A stretch of DNA of 64,000 bases from the NCBI GenBank assembly GCA_905182995.1, contig CAJJDP010000112.1, positions 232,744 through 296,743 of the forward strand, written 5' to 3'. The position numbers were made by a program, and so were the translations under genes. The notes below the pieces were generated by a model that was given only the letters and a program-made list of their open reading frames with translations, did not search any database and was not told where the DNA came from. This DNA comes from Paramecium octaurelia (taxonomy: Eukaryota > Ciliophora > Oligohymenophorea > Peniculida > Parameciidae). Below are positions 35,224-45,734 of this stretch, one piece after another. Position 1 is the first letter of the stretch. The number at the start of each line of letters is the position of its first letter.

Positions 35224-36773
35224 TCATTCTGTAAAAGTTGGCACCAAAGGATCGAATCCAAGTTCCTCAACAGGAATAACAAACTCAGCCAATTTGCCAT
35301 CATAAGCCTTAACCATATGAGAATGAGCCTTTCTTATTTAAGTTAGTTATTATTGCAATTCAGCTATTTGGGCTGACTTTTAGACATCAATTTCTTAATA
35401 CTATCTTGTGATGACATCTAGATTAATCTGATAAAATTACTCATACTGTTTTGATCGATATTTGCTCCTTGTAAGACTTGATTCAATTGCAATTCCTTAA
35501 TTTCAAGTTCCTCTTAGATGGCAGATGTCTTCTTTTCCAAAATCAGATTCTATTATATAATGTGATACAAGATGTACTTATAAACCAGTCTTTTATTAAA
35601 TAGATTGAATTGTTGAATTGAATTTGTCTTCAAGAGATTTCTTTTCCCTCTCCATGTATTGGAAATGCTATAATTTAACTTCATATTCGTATTCTAAATT
35701 TCTAAATTTCTTCTCAAGTTCATCTATTTTCAATTTCAATTGTTCCTTCTATTGAACAACTTGGGCTTGTTCTTCCTTCTCTTTAATCAAAAACTTAATT
35801 TCTTCTTTGATGGCCTTGAGTGGCTCATTCAAATTCTTAGACTCATTTTCAATGGATTACAAGAGTTTCTTATCCTTCTCTTCCTTCTTCTGATGGTCTG
35901 TAATCTCATTCTTTAAACTCTTGATCATATCTAAATTAGTAGCAGTGATATCAGAATAGTAATTCTTAATTTCTGTGTATTTTTTTGAATGTTCTTTGGT
36001 TAATTACTATATTCTTAGATCCTTTTTTTCTTAAAGAATTTTAATGAGATTATTTCTTGCTTCTTCCATCTCTCTTCTTAGTTTCTCCATTTTTAAATGA
36101 TACTTCTCTTTTAAATCATTCGCCTGTCTTTCAAAGTTCTATCTCAATTAAGTAGCTTGACGATCATATTCAGTTTTAAGTGCGAACATATAATCATTTT
36201 ATGCCAAATCAGCCTCCTTTTATTGAACTTTCAATGATCTTATATCAGTCTTCAATTCTCTGTCCTTCATTCTATGATCATCTTCTAATTGTTTTAGAGT
36301 GACTTCTACATCCTTTCTTAAATCACTCTACTAATCCTGATTTTAAAATAACAGATGCTTAATTCTAATTATATAATGAAACCTTACTTTTATTTGTAAA
36401 GATTCAATTGCATAAAGTGATTCTCCTTTAGATCCTGAATTTCTCTCTCCTTGTTAATGAAATCACTTTTTTTATCATCCAATTCCTTTTTTGCAATGAT
36501 CCAGTTGTAATTTATCTTTTCTCTTTCCTATTGATATTAGGAAAGTAATTTCTCTTCGGCATCTATGTCTGTTTTAAGTAATCTAATTTCTTCTCTCATT
36601 TATTTCTAGAGGAGTTTCAAAATTATAATACCTTGTACGCCTCATTTTCAACATCGTTAACTTATTTAGCCTTATTTTAAGCCTCCAATTCTGCTTCTAT
36701 AAACTATAAATGAGGCAAGCATACTTGATAACTACGGCTTAGAATCGGTTGGTTTGGGTTTATTCTTGCTCAT
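35224..36773 (-). CDS. DRC4: Dynein regulatory complex subunit 4 (GAS8)
   Basis: Almost entirely coiled coil, about 450-480 aa, with several short introns. It starts M-S-K-N-K-P-K-P. It has the GAS8 blocks H-F-Q-Y-M-E-R-E-K-K-S-L-E, E-K-Y-H-L-K-M-E-K-L-R-R-E-M-E and a C-terminal K-L-A-E-F-V-I-P-V-E-E-L-G-F-D-P-L, which matches the conserved GAS8 end. DRC4 is a structural part of the nexin link that regulates dynein arms in axonemes. The gene ends at TGA 35224-35226. Its first 209 bp (36565-36773) are repeated at 37917-38125 by what appears to be an assembly fault. Confidence 0.83.
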
Positions 36774-37915
36774 CGAAATAATTATTTATATTTATAATGC
36801 TCATTAAGAATATATCATTATAAGCAATAAAGAGAAATTTCAATATAAAAAAACTAATTATACATAGATTATAATATGAACTTCTAAAAAAATCAAACAA
36901 GCAACGTAGCATTTATACACCCATCCAATTCAGGATTATTTGTTACTTGAGCATATTTACTCCAAATAACTTTACCAGTTTGAGTCACTAAACCCAATTC
37001 ACTAACATTTACTTCAACTACTGTTCCCTTTGTGATCACACCAAGAGTAGTATATAAGGCTGATTATGGGTTTTTCTTAACTCCCAATAAAGGCAAACTA
37101 AATGTTGTTTTGAGTTCAGGATGAGTAACATTGGCTTTCTTAAAACGAAGTCCAGTAGGTCTAATGTACCTTTCAAATTTGGGGGGTTTACGAGTGAACG
37201 TCTCTGGAACAAAACATACCTTGTTAATCCTCCTTTTCCAAGACTTTTATTTTCTCTTTCCACTCTCAATTACTTAGAACATCTCTCCCTCAGACATCTA
37301 TTTCACCTTTGCAATAGGAACATCCCATTTTCCTGCTTTCTCTTATCTAATCGTTAAATAAAACACTCTACCTTTTTTGTTTAAGCATGTTTGTCAACAC
37401 CTTCGATTACTGTTATTATTCTCTATCTAGTAAATATGTGGGGACTGCTCCATCCTTAACATCTTCTACATTGACTTCGATATCTTTCTCTTCATGAGCT
37501 AACATTTATTTCTTCATGAGTGCCTTCTCCTTAAATCTTTCCTTGTTAAACATTTTGGCCTTGAATTATTAGCAATTTTCTATACTTTAAGACCCTTAAG
37601 ATTTTATGCTTTCTCTGCCAATTCATGAGGCTGTCTGGCTGCCTTTTTTCTTGCTCTTTCTTCTGTATCAAGTCTTTTTCCAAACCTTTTTTGATGAAGT
37701 TCAATGTAATCGTGTTGTGGCATTATAAATCACAAGTTTTTATATTTAAAATTTATTAAAATTTTATCATTCATGATTTTACATTTACTATTTTTAATCG
37801 ATTCTAATAAACTTAATAACGAAAGATTAAAACACCAAAAGATCTCTCAAATTATTGATGTAAACTATAATCATATTTGCGTCTCCCTACTACTTATAAT
37901 TTAGTAAAATCATAC
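36565..37915. repeat. First copy of perfect 1351-bp direct repeat
   Basis: This block recurs at 37917-39267 with an offset of 1352 and no mismatch seen, the two copies being separated by one N. It spans the 5' part of DRC4, the intergenic DNA, all of NSA2 and its upstream region. Confidence 0.95.
36893..37723 (-). CDS. NSA2: Ribosome biogenesis protein NSA2
   Basis: 259 aa, practically the length of the human protein (260), after introns of 26 and 25 nt. It starts [10 protein letters not shown] and contains [44 protein letters not shown] and [16 protein letters not shown]2 is an eS8-like nucleolar factor needed for 27S rRNA processing in 60S assembly. The stop is TGA 36893-36895. An identical copy at 38245-39075 lies in the repeated block. 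Confidence 0.95.
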
Positions 37916-37916
37916 N
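37916..37916. other. Single N, scaffold gap
   Basis: The only ambiguous base seen, placed exactly at the junction of the two repeat copies. It marks a contig join in the assembly. Confidence 0.95.
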
Positions 37917-38125
37917 ATGTCTGTTTTAAGTAATCTAATTTCTTCTCTCATTTATTTCTAGAGGAGTTTCAAAATTATAATACCTTGTACGCCTCATTTT
38001 CAACATCGTTAACTTATTTAGCCTTATTTTAAGCCTCCAATTCTGCTTCTATAAACTATAAATGAGGCAAGCATACTTGATAACTACGGCTTAGAATCGG
38101 TTGGTTTGGGTTTATTCTTGCTCAT
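37917..38125 (-). pseudogene. Duplicate DRC4 5' fragment (assembly artefact)
   Basis: Identical to the first 209 bp of DRC4 (36565-36773), cut off by the N. Not a real second gene if the repeat is an assembly overlap. Confidence 0.85.
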
Positions 38126-38244
38126 CGAAATAATTATTTATATTTATAATGCTCATTAAGAATATATCATTATAAGCAATAAAGAGAAATTTCAATATAA
38201 AAAAACTAATTATACATAGATTATAATATGAACTTCTAAAAAAA

Positions 38245-39075
38245 TCAAACAAGCAACGTAGCATTTATACACCCATCCAATTCAGGATTATTTGTTACTT
38301 GAGCATATTTACTCCAAATAACTTTACCAGTTTGAGTCACTAAACCCAATTCACTAACATTTACTTCAACTACTGTTCCCTTTGTGATCACACCAAGAGT
38401 AGTATATAAGGCTGATTATGGGTTTTTCTTAACTCCCAATAAAGGCAAACTAAATGTTGTTTTGAGTTCAGGATGAGTAACATTGGCTTTCTTAAAACGA
38501 AGTCCAGTAGGTCTAATGTACCTTTCAAATTTGGGGGGTTTACGAGTGAACGTCTCTGGAACAAAACATACCTTGTTAATCCTCCTTTTCCAAGACTTTT
38601 ATTTTCTCTTTCCACTCTCAATTACTTAGAACATCTCTCCCTCAGACATCTATTTCACCTTTGCAATAGGAACATCCCATTTTCCTGCTTTCTCTTATCT
38701 AATCGTTAAATAAAACACTCTACCTTTTTTGTTTAAGCATGTTTGTCAACACCTTCGATTACTGTTATTATTCTCTATCTAGTAAATATGTGGGGACTGC
38801 TCCATCCTTAACATCTTCTACATTGACTTCGATATCTTTCTCTTCATGAGCTAACATTTATTTCTTCATGAGTGCCTTCTCCTTAAATCTTTCCTTGTTA
38901 AACATTTTGGCCTTGAATTATTAGCAATTTTCTATACTTTAAGACCCTTAAGATTTTATGCTTTCTCTGCCAATTCATGAGGCTGTCTGGCTGCCTTTTT
39001 TCTTGCTCTTTCTTCTGTATCAAGTCTTTTTCCAAACCTTTTTTGATGAAGTTCAATGTAATCGTGTTGTGGCAT
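38245..39075 (-). CDS. NSA2: NSA2, duplicate copy (probably assembly artefact)
   Basis: Base-for-base the same as 36893-37723, including introns, in the second repeat copy. It encodes the same 259-aa protein. Gene counts and expression estimates based on this scaffold would count NSA2 twice. Confidence 0.9.
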
Positions 39076-39397
39076 TATAAATCACAAGTTTTTATATTTA
39101 AAATTTATTAAAATTTTATCATTCATGATTTTACATTTACTATTTTTAATCGATTCTAATAAACTTAATAACGAAAGATTAAAACACCAAAAGATCTCTC
39201 AAATTATTGATGTAAACTATAATCATATTTGCGTCTCCCTACTACTTATAATTTAGTAAAATCATACAACAAAAATAATAACTTTTATTTATATTCTCAT
39301 AAATCTTAAATTTTGGCAACGAAATCCCCACTTCAAAATAACATTCTTCTCCTTAAGTAATCTCTGATACTTAAGTTAATCTATACCTCTTCAAGCT

Positions 39398-39866
39398 TCA
39401 AAGTTTATTATCTCTATTGAAATACGAGTAATAATTATCCTCCTCAAGGTTAGACCATTTAACTAGAGTAATTGTGGATTTAGACGCCTTGATATAGATC
39501 TAGATACAACCATTTTCGCTTGTTTTATAAGGCTTCAATTTCCAATAATCCTAAATCACATCTAATATCTTTCCCATAAAGACTAGCAAGTTTTAAGGAG
39601 TTGTAATAAAGGAGATTGGCAATATATTCCAACAAAGCGCAACTGCCTTGATGCTTCGCTTATATGACATACAATTTATTTCAATTTTGATAAACAACAT
39701 TGATTCATTAACTTTAATACTCATTAATCATTAGGTATTTATTCAAAGCATTCGTAAACCACTGTTGATTCAATAAAACTCTTGATAGGTAAAACGCTGC
39801 AAAATGTCCTACGCCAATGAAGAATCCTGCAATGGCTGGGTATAAAATCCAATATTTTAAAAACAT
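39398..39866 (-). CDS. Small membrane protein, unrecognised
   Basis: 142 aa if a 40-nt intron (from GTTTACGAAT to ATTAATGAG) is removed. The N-terminus is a membrane segment, W-I-L-Y-P-A-I-A-G-F-F-I-G-V-G. The middle has a second hydrophobic stretch with C-W-N-I-L-P-I-S-F-I-T-T-P-Q-N-L-L-V-F. The C-terminus is polar and reads L-V-K-W-S-N-L-E-E-D-N-Y-Y-S before TGA 39398-39400. No family was recognised. The long intron is the weak point of this model. Confidence 0.5.
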
Positions 39867-39959
39867 TAATTTTTATAATTATACTTTTTTTCATATTTTT
39901 CTAAGTTTTCTCCTGAGGAGCTGTTTCAAGTCTTCCTGAAGAAACCATTGAGATGTACA

Positions 39960-40463
39960 TTGACAAAAGATCACTAAAAAAAGTTAGAAATTTTAATGAA
40001 ATTTATTATAATTATTTTCAACTGATATTTTGCATTCTACACTTAGTTTTCAAACAGATATCATCGTTATAATAATTCAAGTTTAAGAAATATAGAGAAT
40101 TTTATGAGAGCCGTCTGATAATTTTTATGTTGAGAATTCAAGAATATTGTAGGAACAAAATTGCTTCCTAATGCTATTTTTTGTACGAAAAAGAAATTTG
40201 GTGAAATTGATATGTTTTCCCGGCTTTTTAGTTATGCATGTAAATAAATAGAATACAAATCCAAGTGTGTTAATATATATATAAAAAAGTTTGAAATTTA
40301 AGAAAATATGATTGTGAAATGCTTCTCTGTCTTAAAATAGCAAAAATCTGAATAAAAACAATGTTTGATTGTAAATAACTAAATTAGTAACCAAGAACTT
40401 GAAAGCCTGTAACCGGTAAATTTATATTCTATCTCTATTAGATTCATACCTTATTATCTCCAT
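39960..40463 (-). CDS. Possible small hydrophobic protein
   Basis: From ATG 40463 (M-E-I-I-R) a 21-nt intron, GTATGAATCTAATAGAGATAG, leads into a hydrophobic stretch, then F-F-F-V-Q-K-I-A-L-G-S-N-F-V-P-T-I-F and H-K-N-Y-Q-T-A-L-I-K-F. At least one frame change between these needs another intron. The 3' end was not fixed. No family was recognised. Confidence 0.35.
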
Positions 40464-40522
40464 TATGCGGGGATTCTTAATGTTCAACTGAGAATAGTTC
40501 CTGCTTCAAATTATAAGAGAAA

Positions 40523-41183
40523 ATGATAGAAGAACTTCTATTAGATGATTAATTTGAATCGATCTTCTCTGATATCGATAATGCTGAGTACTACAGATAA
40601 ACTCTTATATTTAAAACTAGTATAATCTTAATAGATATTTTAGTACATGAATTAAAACAAGCCATACCAAGGATTAGACGATCATTTGATGGATTGGTGA
40701 TGCCCATAAATGAAATGCTAATTGAAAAATAGCACGATGAGTCATACAAACTAAGGATTATTGTAATTTAAATTAGTAAAATTAGACCAAGAAATTTATT
40801 CATCATAATTTTAGAATTAACATACGAGCACTGTGTAGATTCATAGAAAAAGTAATTGAATTTAACATAACATTTTAAAGCAGTAAAATATATTAATTAC
40901 AAATATAGATGACATTATTTAATATCCTGATGAATCAATTCACATCAATCCAATATCTTTGGTGAGATGCTCAGATCAAAAGTAGACTTGTTATGAGTCT
41001 CTTAAAGAATTTTTGTTGAACCAATTTGATTTGTGTGACAGTATACAACTCATCCTTGAAATATTGAAAGATTTTGAAAATCAAGATTTAGCAAAACTCT
41101 CAAGCTACCAAGTCGTGGATAAAGATATCTATAGACTGAAGTTGTAGCTTACAAGTATAATTTACAAAAGAATGTAAATTTGA
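40523..41183 (+). CDS. Unrecognised helical protein
   Basis: 195 aa after introns of 24, 23 and 26 nt, all needed to hold frame. It begins M-I-E-E-L-L-L-D-D and ends S-I-I-Y-K-R-M-Q-I before TGA 41181-41183. The middle reads R-A-L-C-R-F-I-E-K-V-I-E-F-N. It is rich in Ile, Leu, Asp and Gln with no membrane segment or catalytic motif. The good fit of three introns makes it likely to be a real gene. The function is unknown. Confidence 0.65.
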
Positions 41184-41335
41184 ATCAATTATTATCAATT
41201 TTGAAATTTTGTTTTTAATTCATATAAAAATGATTTACTTTCTTTATGAATACTGATAATTCCTATTTAGATACCGAAATTTAAATCGGAATATTTAAAT
41301 GATAATAAAGCATTTAGTCAATTAATATTTAATTT

Positions 41336-42716
41336 ATGTAAGTTGAGAATAATGCAGAAGAAGAAAAAAAGAAAAAAGAGAACGAAGAAGAATCAAAAGG
41401 AGTCGTGACAATGAAACGCAGATTGATAGCCTCTTTTGATCTTTTCTAATTTATGCCTGTTCCCAAAACTGAAATGGTATCTTCTAGAAGAAGCTTATAT
41501 GGAAGTCTTTTGATGATAGGATGTTTTTTAGCCTATTTTATTTATACTCTCGTCGGTACTTATAAAGATTGAGCTTTTAGCATTTATTACAAACAACAGT
41601 CCAACAGTAAATTAGTACGAAGAAATCCTGGACGCCGTAAATGTAACATTACCAGACATAGCTTTTGGATACTTTTTTGGAGATCCGTATATATTATTTT
41701 GAAATCTATGTTAGGTTCACAAAAACCATAAATGACCCTTCAATCTTCTATTTTGAGATGTTTTAAGTTACTAAATTCTAAGAAGTCTCGAAAAAAGATG
41801 TAAAAACTTAAATCCCGTTAAAATCTTGCAATCCTGATTGGGTCCCAGCTTCTAATTTTACTATTCTTTGCCCAAAGTACAAATTATTATATACATTTAA
41901 GTGAGTCTGGAAATATGTCAGGAGCTCTATATCAAACTCCCGAGTTTACTTATCCAAGAATTTAAGTGAATTATTGCACTTAAGGAGGCAACGTATCCTG
42001 TATCAGTTAGTAAGAAATTGCATAGATTGCAGCTGGGTATAGTTTATCATTCTAATTTACAAAGTGGAAGAATTTTATTGTACGTTCGGGACAATTCTCC
42101 AAACTTCGATCTTACAACTGGACAGTCTGTAGACAGTGTGCCCTATTCTACTTATTAATACTTTCTAATGCCTGGATTATACCCTAGAACTGAAATTTTC
42201 TTCTAACTTGAAAAGTATACAATTAAACCGGATTTCTTGAGAAGATGGCAAGATGATGTTAGAATGTTTTTGAGTACATAAAAAATCAACAGTTGGATTA
42301 CTAATGTAAGTGTGTACAATACTTACAATGCGTATCAAATAGGATTTCGGACAGAATTGGTATCAAAAATTATATTAATTTTAGACATAATAAATCTCTG
42401 TTTTAACTTATTAAACATCCTTTGATATGATTTCAATAGTGGGTGCATTTTGGGGAGTTTTGTATTTAAATAATTTCTATATATTAGATTCTCAACTTTT
42501 GCAGCATATTTTTTGGTTTATAATTAAAATACCTTCTATAGAGAGAATAGATAATGGGAAGATTTTGGTAAAAAGATTGGTGTCAGAAAAGCAGCTGATG
42601 TCTTTAATTTAACCGAAGAAGCTCCACATTCAAAAGTAAATGATTCCATTGTCTTTGAAATGACAGAAATTCATCAAGAGAATAACCATTCTTAAAATGA
42701 ACAGAATGGAGTTTGA
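41336..42716 (+). CDS. Two-or-more-TM protein with extracellular loop, unrecognised
   Basis: From ATG 41336 a Glu/Lys-rich cytosolic start leads to a first membrane segment, L-Y-G-S-L-L-M-I-G-C-F-L-A-Y-F-I-Y-T-L. A large, probably extracytosolic region with scattered Cys follows (P-L-K-S-C-N-P-D-W-V, F-T-I-L-C-P-K-Y). Near the C-terminus are further hydrophobic stretches such as I-S-I-V-G-A-F-W-G-V-L-Y-L. It ends in an acidic tail before TGA 42714-42716. Introns of 25 nt (GTACTTATAAAGATTGAGCTTTTAG) and 28 nt (GTATATATTATTTTGAAATC...) were placed, and others remain unsure. No family was recognised. Confidence 0.6.
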
Positions 42717-42852
42717 TTTATTTAAATGTTGAATAGAAAACTATAAACATCATCTTAAATTTATGAAAAATAACCTATTTTTTAATGAATAAAATTTTCT
42801 ATATAATATAATTGTATCACAAATAATATCGATTTATTATTAAAATTTAATA

Positions 42853-43398
42853 TCATTACTTTTTGCTATACATAATATAGAAAATAGGATGGGCAACCTA
42901 GGAGATCAAGAATAGTTTTAGATAATCAATAATTGATTTATTTTACGATTATTGTTGTTTGGGTATTTAGGTTTATTCCAAGATTGTTATTTTTTATTCA
43001 TAAGTACTTATCAAGGCTTAGGTATCTCTTTAGGTAGTTTCTGTAATCGATTTGTATTCTTTTTCTTATTATTAAATTTATAAATCTCTATTCTCTAATT
43101 TAGTGGCTAATTTTTTGTATTCCTCTTTTAGTTTTGCATATTTCTTCTCCAATTCATCATATTTCTTCTCATTTTGTTTTTTCTACTTGATTTAATCAGT
43201 CACCATTTCATTTAATTGTTGAATTTCTTCTGATTGATGTTAATCTTTTTTTTTTAAGTTACTAATTTCTTAGATCTATTCATTTAATTATTAAACTAGT
43301 TGCAAATTTTAACTCTCCAACGATTGAACTTTCGAACAACTTTATTTCCATTATTCTTCTAGTTCTTCATACTTTTTTTCCAATTCTTGAAATTCCAT
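42853..43398 (-). CDS. Coiled-coil protein, unrecognised
   Basis: An unbroken frame of 181 aa from ATG 43398 to TGA 42853-42855, made almost entirely of Glu, Lys, Gln, Leu and Asn in heptad-like order, for example Y-D-E-L-E-K-K-Y-A-K-L-K-E-E-Y. The last 20 residues are more hydrophobic. About one residue in eight is a TAA/TAG-encoded Gln. The function is unknown. Confidence 0.6.
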
Positions 43399-43561
43399 TT
43401 GATTTTATAAAAATTAATGTTATAAATATCTGACAAAAATACTGATAATGTGTAAGAAATTAGTACAGATATATCTAATTAAAGTCTGTATAATCTCAAA
43501 ATTAATAAGTGTTTTATTTTGACATAAGTAATTAAATATTAACATATCATTTACTTTAAAA

Positions 43562-44590
43562 ATGAATTCAAAACACCATTACAATACTCAAAAATTAACC
43601 TTGACTAAACCTAATAAGAAATCATTATTTGGTTCTGATGACGGAGAGAGTACCACACCACAATCCATCAATTCCACTAGACACAAATAGGAGTTTTAAA
43701 CTGATGATTCTGATTGTGGTACTCCGAACACCCCTTCAAATAAGTCGCCCTCCAAACCACAACAGTCTAAATTCAAACCAAAACCTACCACCATCTAATA
43801 ACTCTTTACAAATACAGCTAGAAATGTTCTAACAAATAAATAAGTCCATTCTGATGCTGAATCAAAGCCCTAAAAATAACATGAAGTTTCCATAAAAAAT
43901 CATCCTTTTAGACATCTCATATTTGGTGAATCAGTTTCAGAAACTAGTTTTCATAAGCATCTCTTATTAACTCAAAGAGGTTTGATATATGCAACCAAAT
44001 GTTTAAAAGGACCCAGCGAATAATTTATTAAATTACGCCAAGTAGAAGTCCCAAAAGAAGAAAATAAATCGAAGATTCTTCTGTTAGATTTAGATGAAAC
44101 ATTAATTCATTCTTGCAATAGTAAAGAGTAACCCTAAGTTAACATTAATTAAATCAGCTTCAATGTAAGACCATATACAAATTATTTTATAAATAAATTA
44201 TCTTAGATATATTCAATTTTCGTTTTCACAGCTTCATCATCCTCATATGCAAGTGCTATCGTAGATTATTTGGATCCAGATTAAACTAAAATTATTGGGA
44301 TATTTTCTAGAAATCATTGTATGGAGACAAAAAATGGATTCTTTATTAAAGATTTACGAACACTAAAAGATATAGATTTAAGTTCTGCATTAATTGTGGA
44401 TAATTTGGCTCATTCTTTTGGTTTGTAAATTGACAATGGAATACCAATATTGGAATGGAATTCAGATGAAAAAGATTAAGAACTCAAATACTTAACAGAA
44501 TATCTCATAAAAGCCAGCAAAGTTGAAGATGTTAGAATATTCAATCGAGAAAACCTTCGTTTAAGAGAATTAATAAACTACTAATTATGA
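43562..44590 (+). CDS. SCP/FCP1-type phosphatase (NIF domain), second paralogue
   Basis: 342 aa with no intron. The N-terminal 150 residues are Ser/Pro/Lys-rich. The catalytic domain carries I-L-L-L-D-L-D-E-T-L-I-H-S, then F-N-V-R-P-Y, F-V-F-T-A-S-S-S-S-Y-A, D-Y-L-D-P-D, F-I-K-D-L-R-T-L and I-V-D-N-L. All catalytic residues of the HAD small CTD phosphatases are present. Compared with the paralogue at 11533-13063 it lacks introns and has an unrelated N-terminus. Both end with V-E-D-V-R-I or V-D-D-V-R-I and a short polar tail. It probably dephosphorylates Ser/Thr. The stop is TGA 44588-44590. Confidence 0.88.
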
Positions 44591-44609
44591 ATAAATATAT
44601 GTTTGTTAT

Positions 44610-45530
44610 TCAATTATGATTCATATTAAAAGTTAATACAGTGTTTGGATTGAATACCAGTTTTGCTTTTGTTTATTTTAGGATAGAAATCCAATATAAA
44701 TATTGATTAAATTCTTCTTAACTAAGTTCAAGGTTTTTTTATATCATCTCATATCCTTTAGTTTCAGCTTCCAATAATAATTTATTTGCTGTTGCTTAAG
44801 CTGCTTAAGTGATCGTAAAGGCATCTGCTTAGGCTTATGCATGGATCGCAAAGATTTCTTAATCATTTTCAGCCCTCATAACAAGTATGTCATTCAGAAT
44901 CATTTGTGCCTTTTATTCAAATTATTTCATAGTTTTCTTTTGGACTTCGATTTAAGTTTGGACTATTGAATCTTCGTATTAATCGGGTAATTCAATGTCC
45001 AGAATTTGAAGAGATACACAATTGGCATGAGCCTTTTTCAGTTCTTCTTCCAATTATTTTTGCATAACTTCTGTTATGTTTCTCCTATTGGTCCAATATC
45101 TGGGAGCTTCAAATCTGCCAGCTGCTTATAAAATGGTATCTCTTGCCATTCTTATAAATGTTGCTTCATAATTAAGTCCACCCATAGCATAGAGTTAAGC
45201 GATTTCGTTTTTGATTAGTTGATATTGAAAAGACACATGCAAACTAAGAGTAAGACCTTCAGCTGTTCTAGTTTTGAGGGGCTAACTTTGGGCTCGTTTG
45301 TCATCTGAAAATTCTATGCTTTGTCTGCTGCCAGGAAAATTAAAGAAGGAGTTGAAGGGGCCTACCAAATATCTGCCTGGAGCATAGATTTGTTTATCGC
45401 ATTGTTTGCTAATGGAATTGCACTTTAACCCCCAGTTTGTGATTTCTACAACATCCCATCCGATGATTAAAATAATCAAGAGGAAAGCAGCAAAACAAAC
45501 AATAGAACCTAATATTATTTATTATTACAT
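44610..45530 (-). CDS. SPFH/band-7 domain protein
   Basis: 306 aa with no intron. The N-terminus is a single membrane segment, V-C-F-A-A-F-L-L-I-I-L-I-I-G-W, followed by an SPFH domain: G-R-Y-L-V-G-P, F-P-G-S-R-Q-S-I-E-F-S, L-S-L-H-V-S-F-Q-Y-Q-L, then R-D-T-I-L-Q-A-A and an Ala/Gln/Glu-rich helix A-Q-A-Q-A-D-A-F-T-I-T. Proteins of the stomatin/prohibitin type form rings or scaffolds on membranes. The subfamily is not resolved. The start is ATG 45530. The next three codons are all Gln (TAA). The stop is TGA 44610-44612. Confidence 0.85.
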
Positions 45531-45734
45531 TATTTTATTTAATATATATTGTAGATATAAATACTATTTAGTCAATCAAGTCTGTTCGAATATTTTTATC
45601 TAAAATAATTCTCACGATGATATATAAATTAGGAAATATTGGAATTAATTTAATACATCCCTATATAATTGATTTCATAAATTTCTTTGATAAATTAGAA
45701 ATATTTCTTTTTTATATATAAATCTTATTTAATT

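Larger units (their letters stand above)
37917..39267. repeat. Second copy of perfect 1351-bp direct repeat
   Basis: Identical to 36565-37915. An exact copy, with both copies touching the N, points to two contigs whose ends overlap by 1351 bp and were placed end to end instead of merged. It should be collapsed to one copy. Confidence 0.95.

Noticed and set aside
36565-39267. A genuine recent tandem duplication of NSA2
   Set aside because: The copies are identical through introns and intergenic DNA and meet exactly at a single N, which fits an assembly overlap far better.
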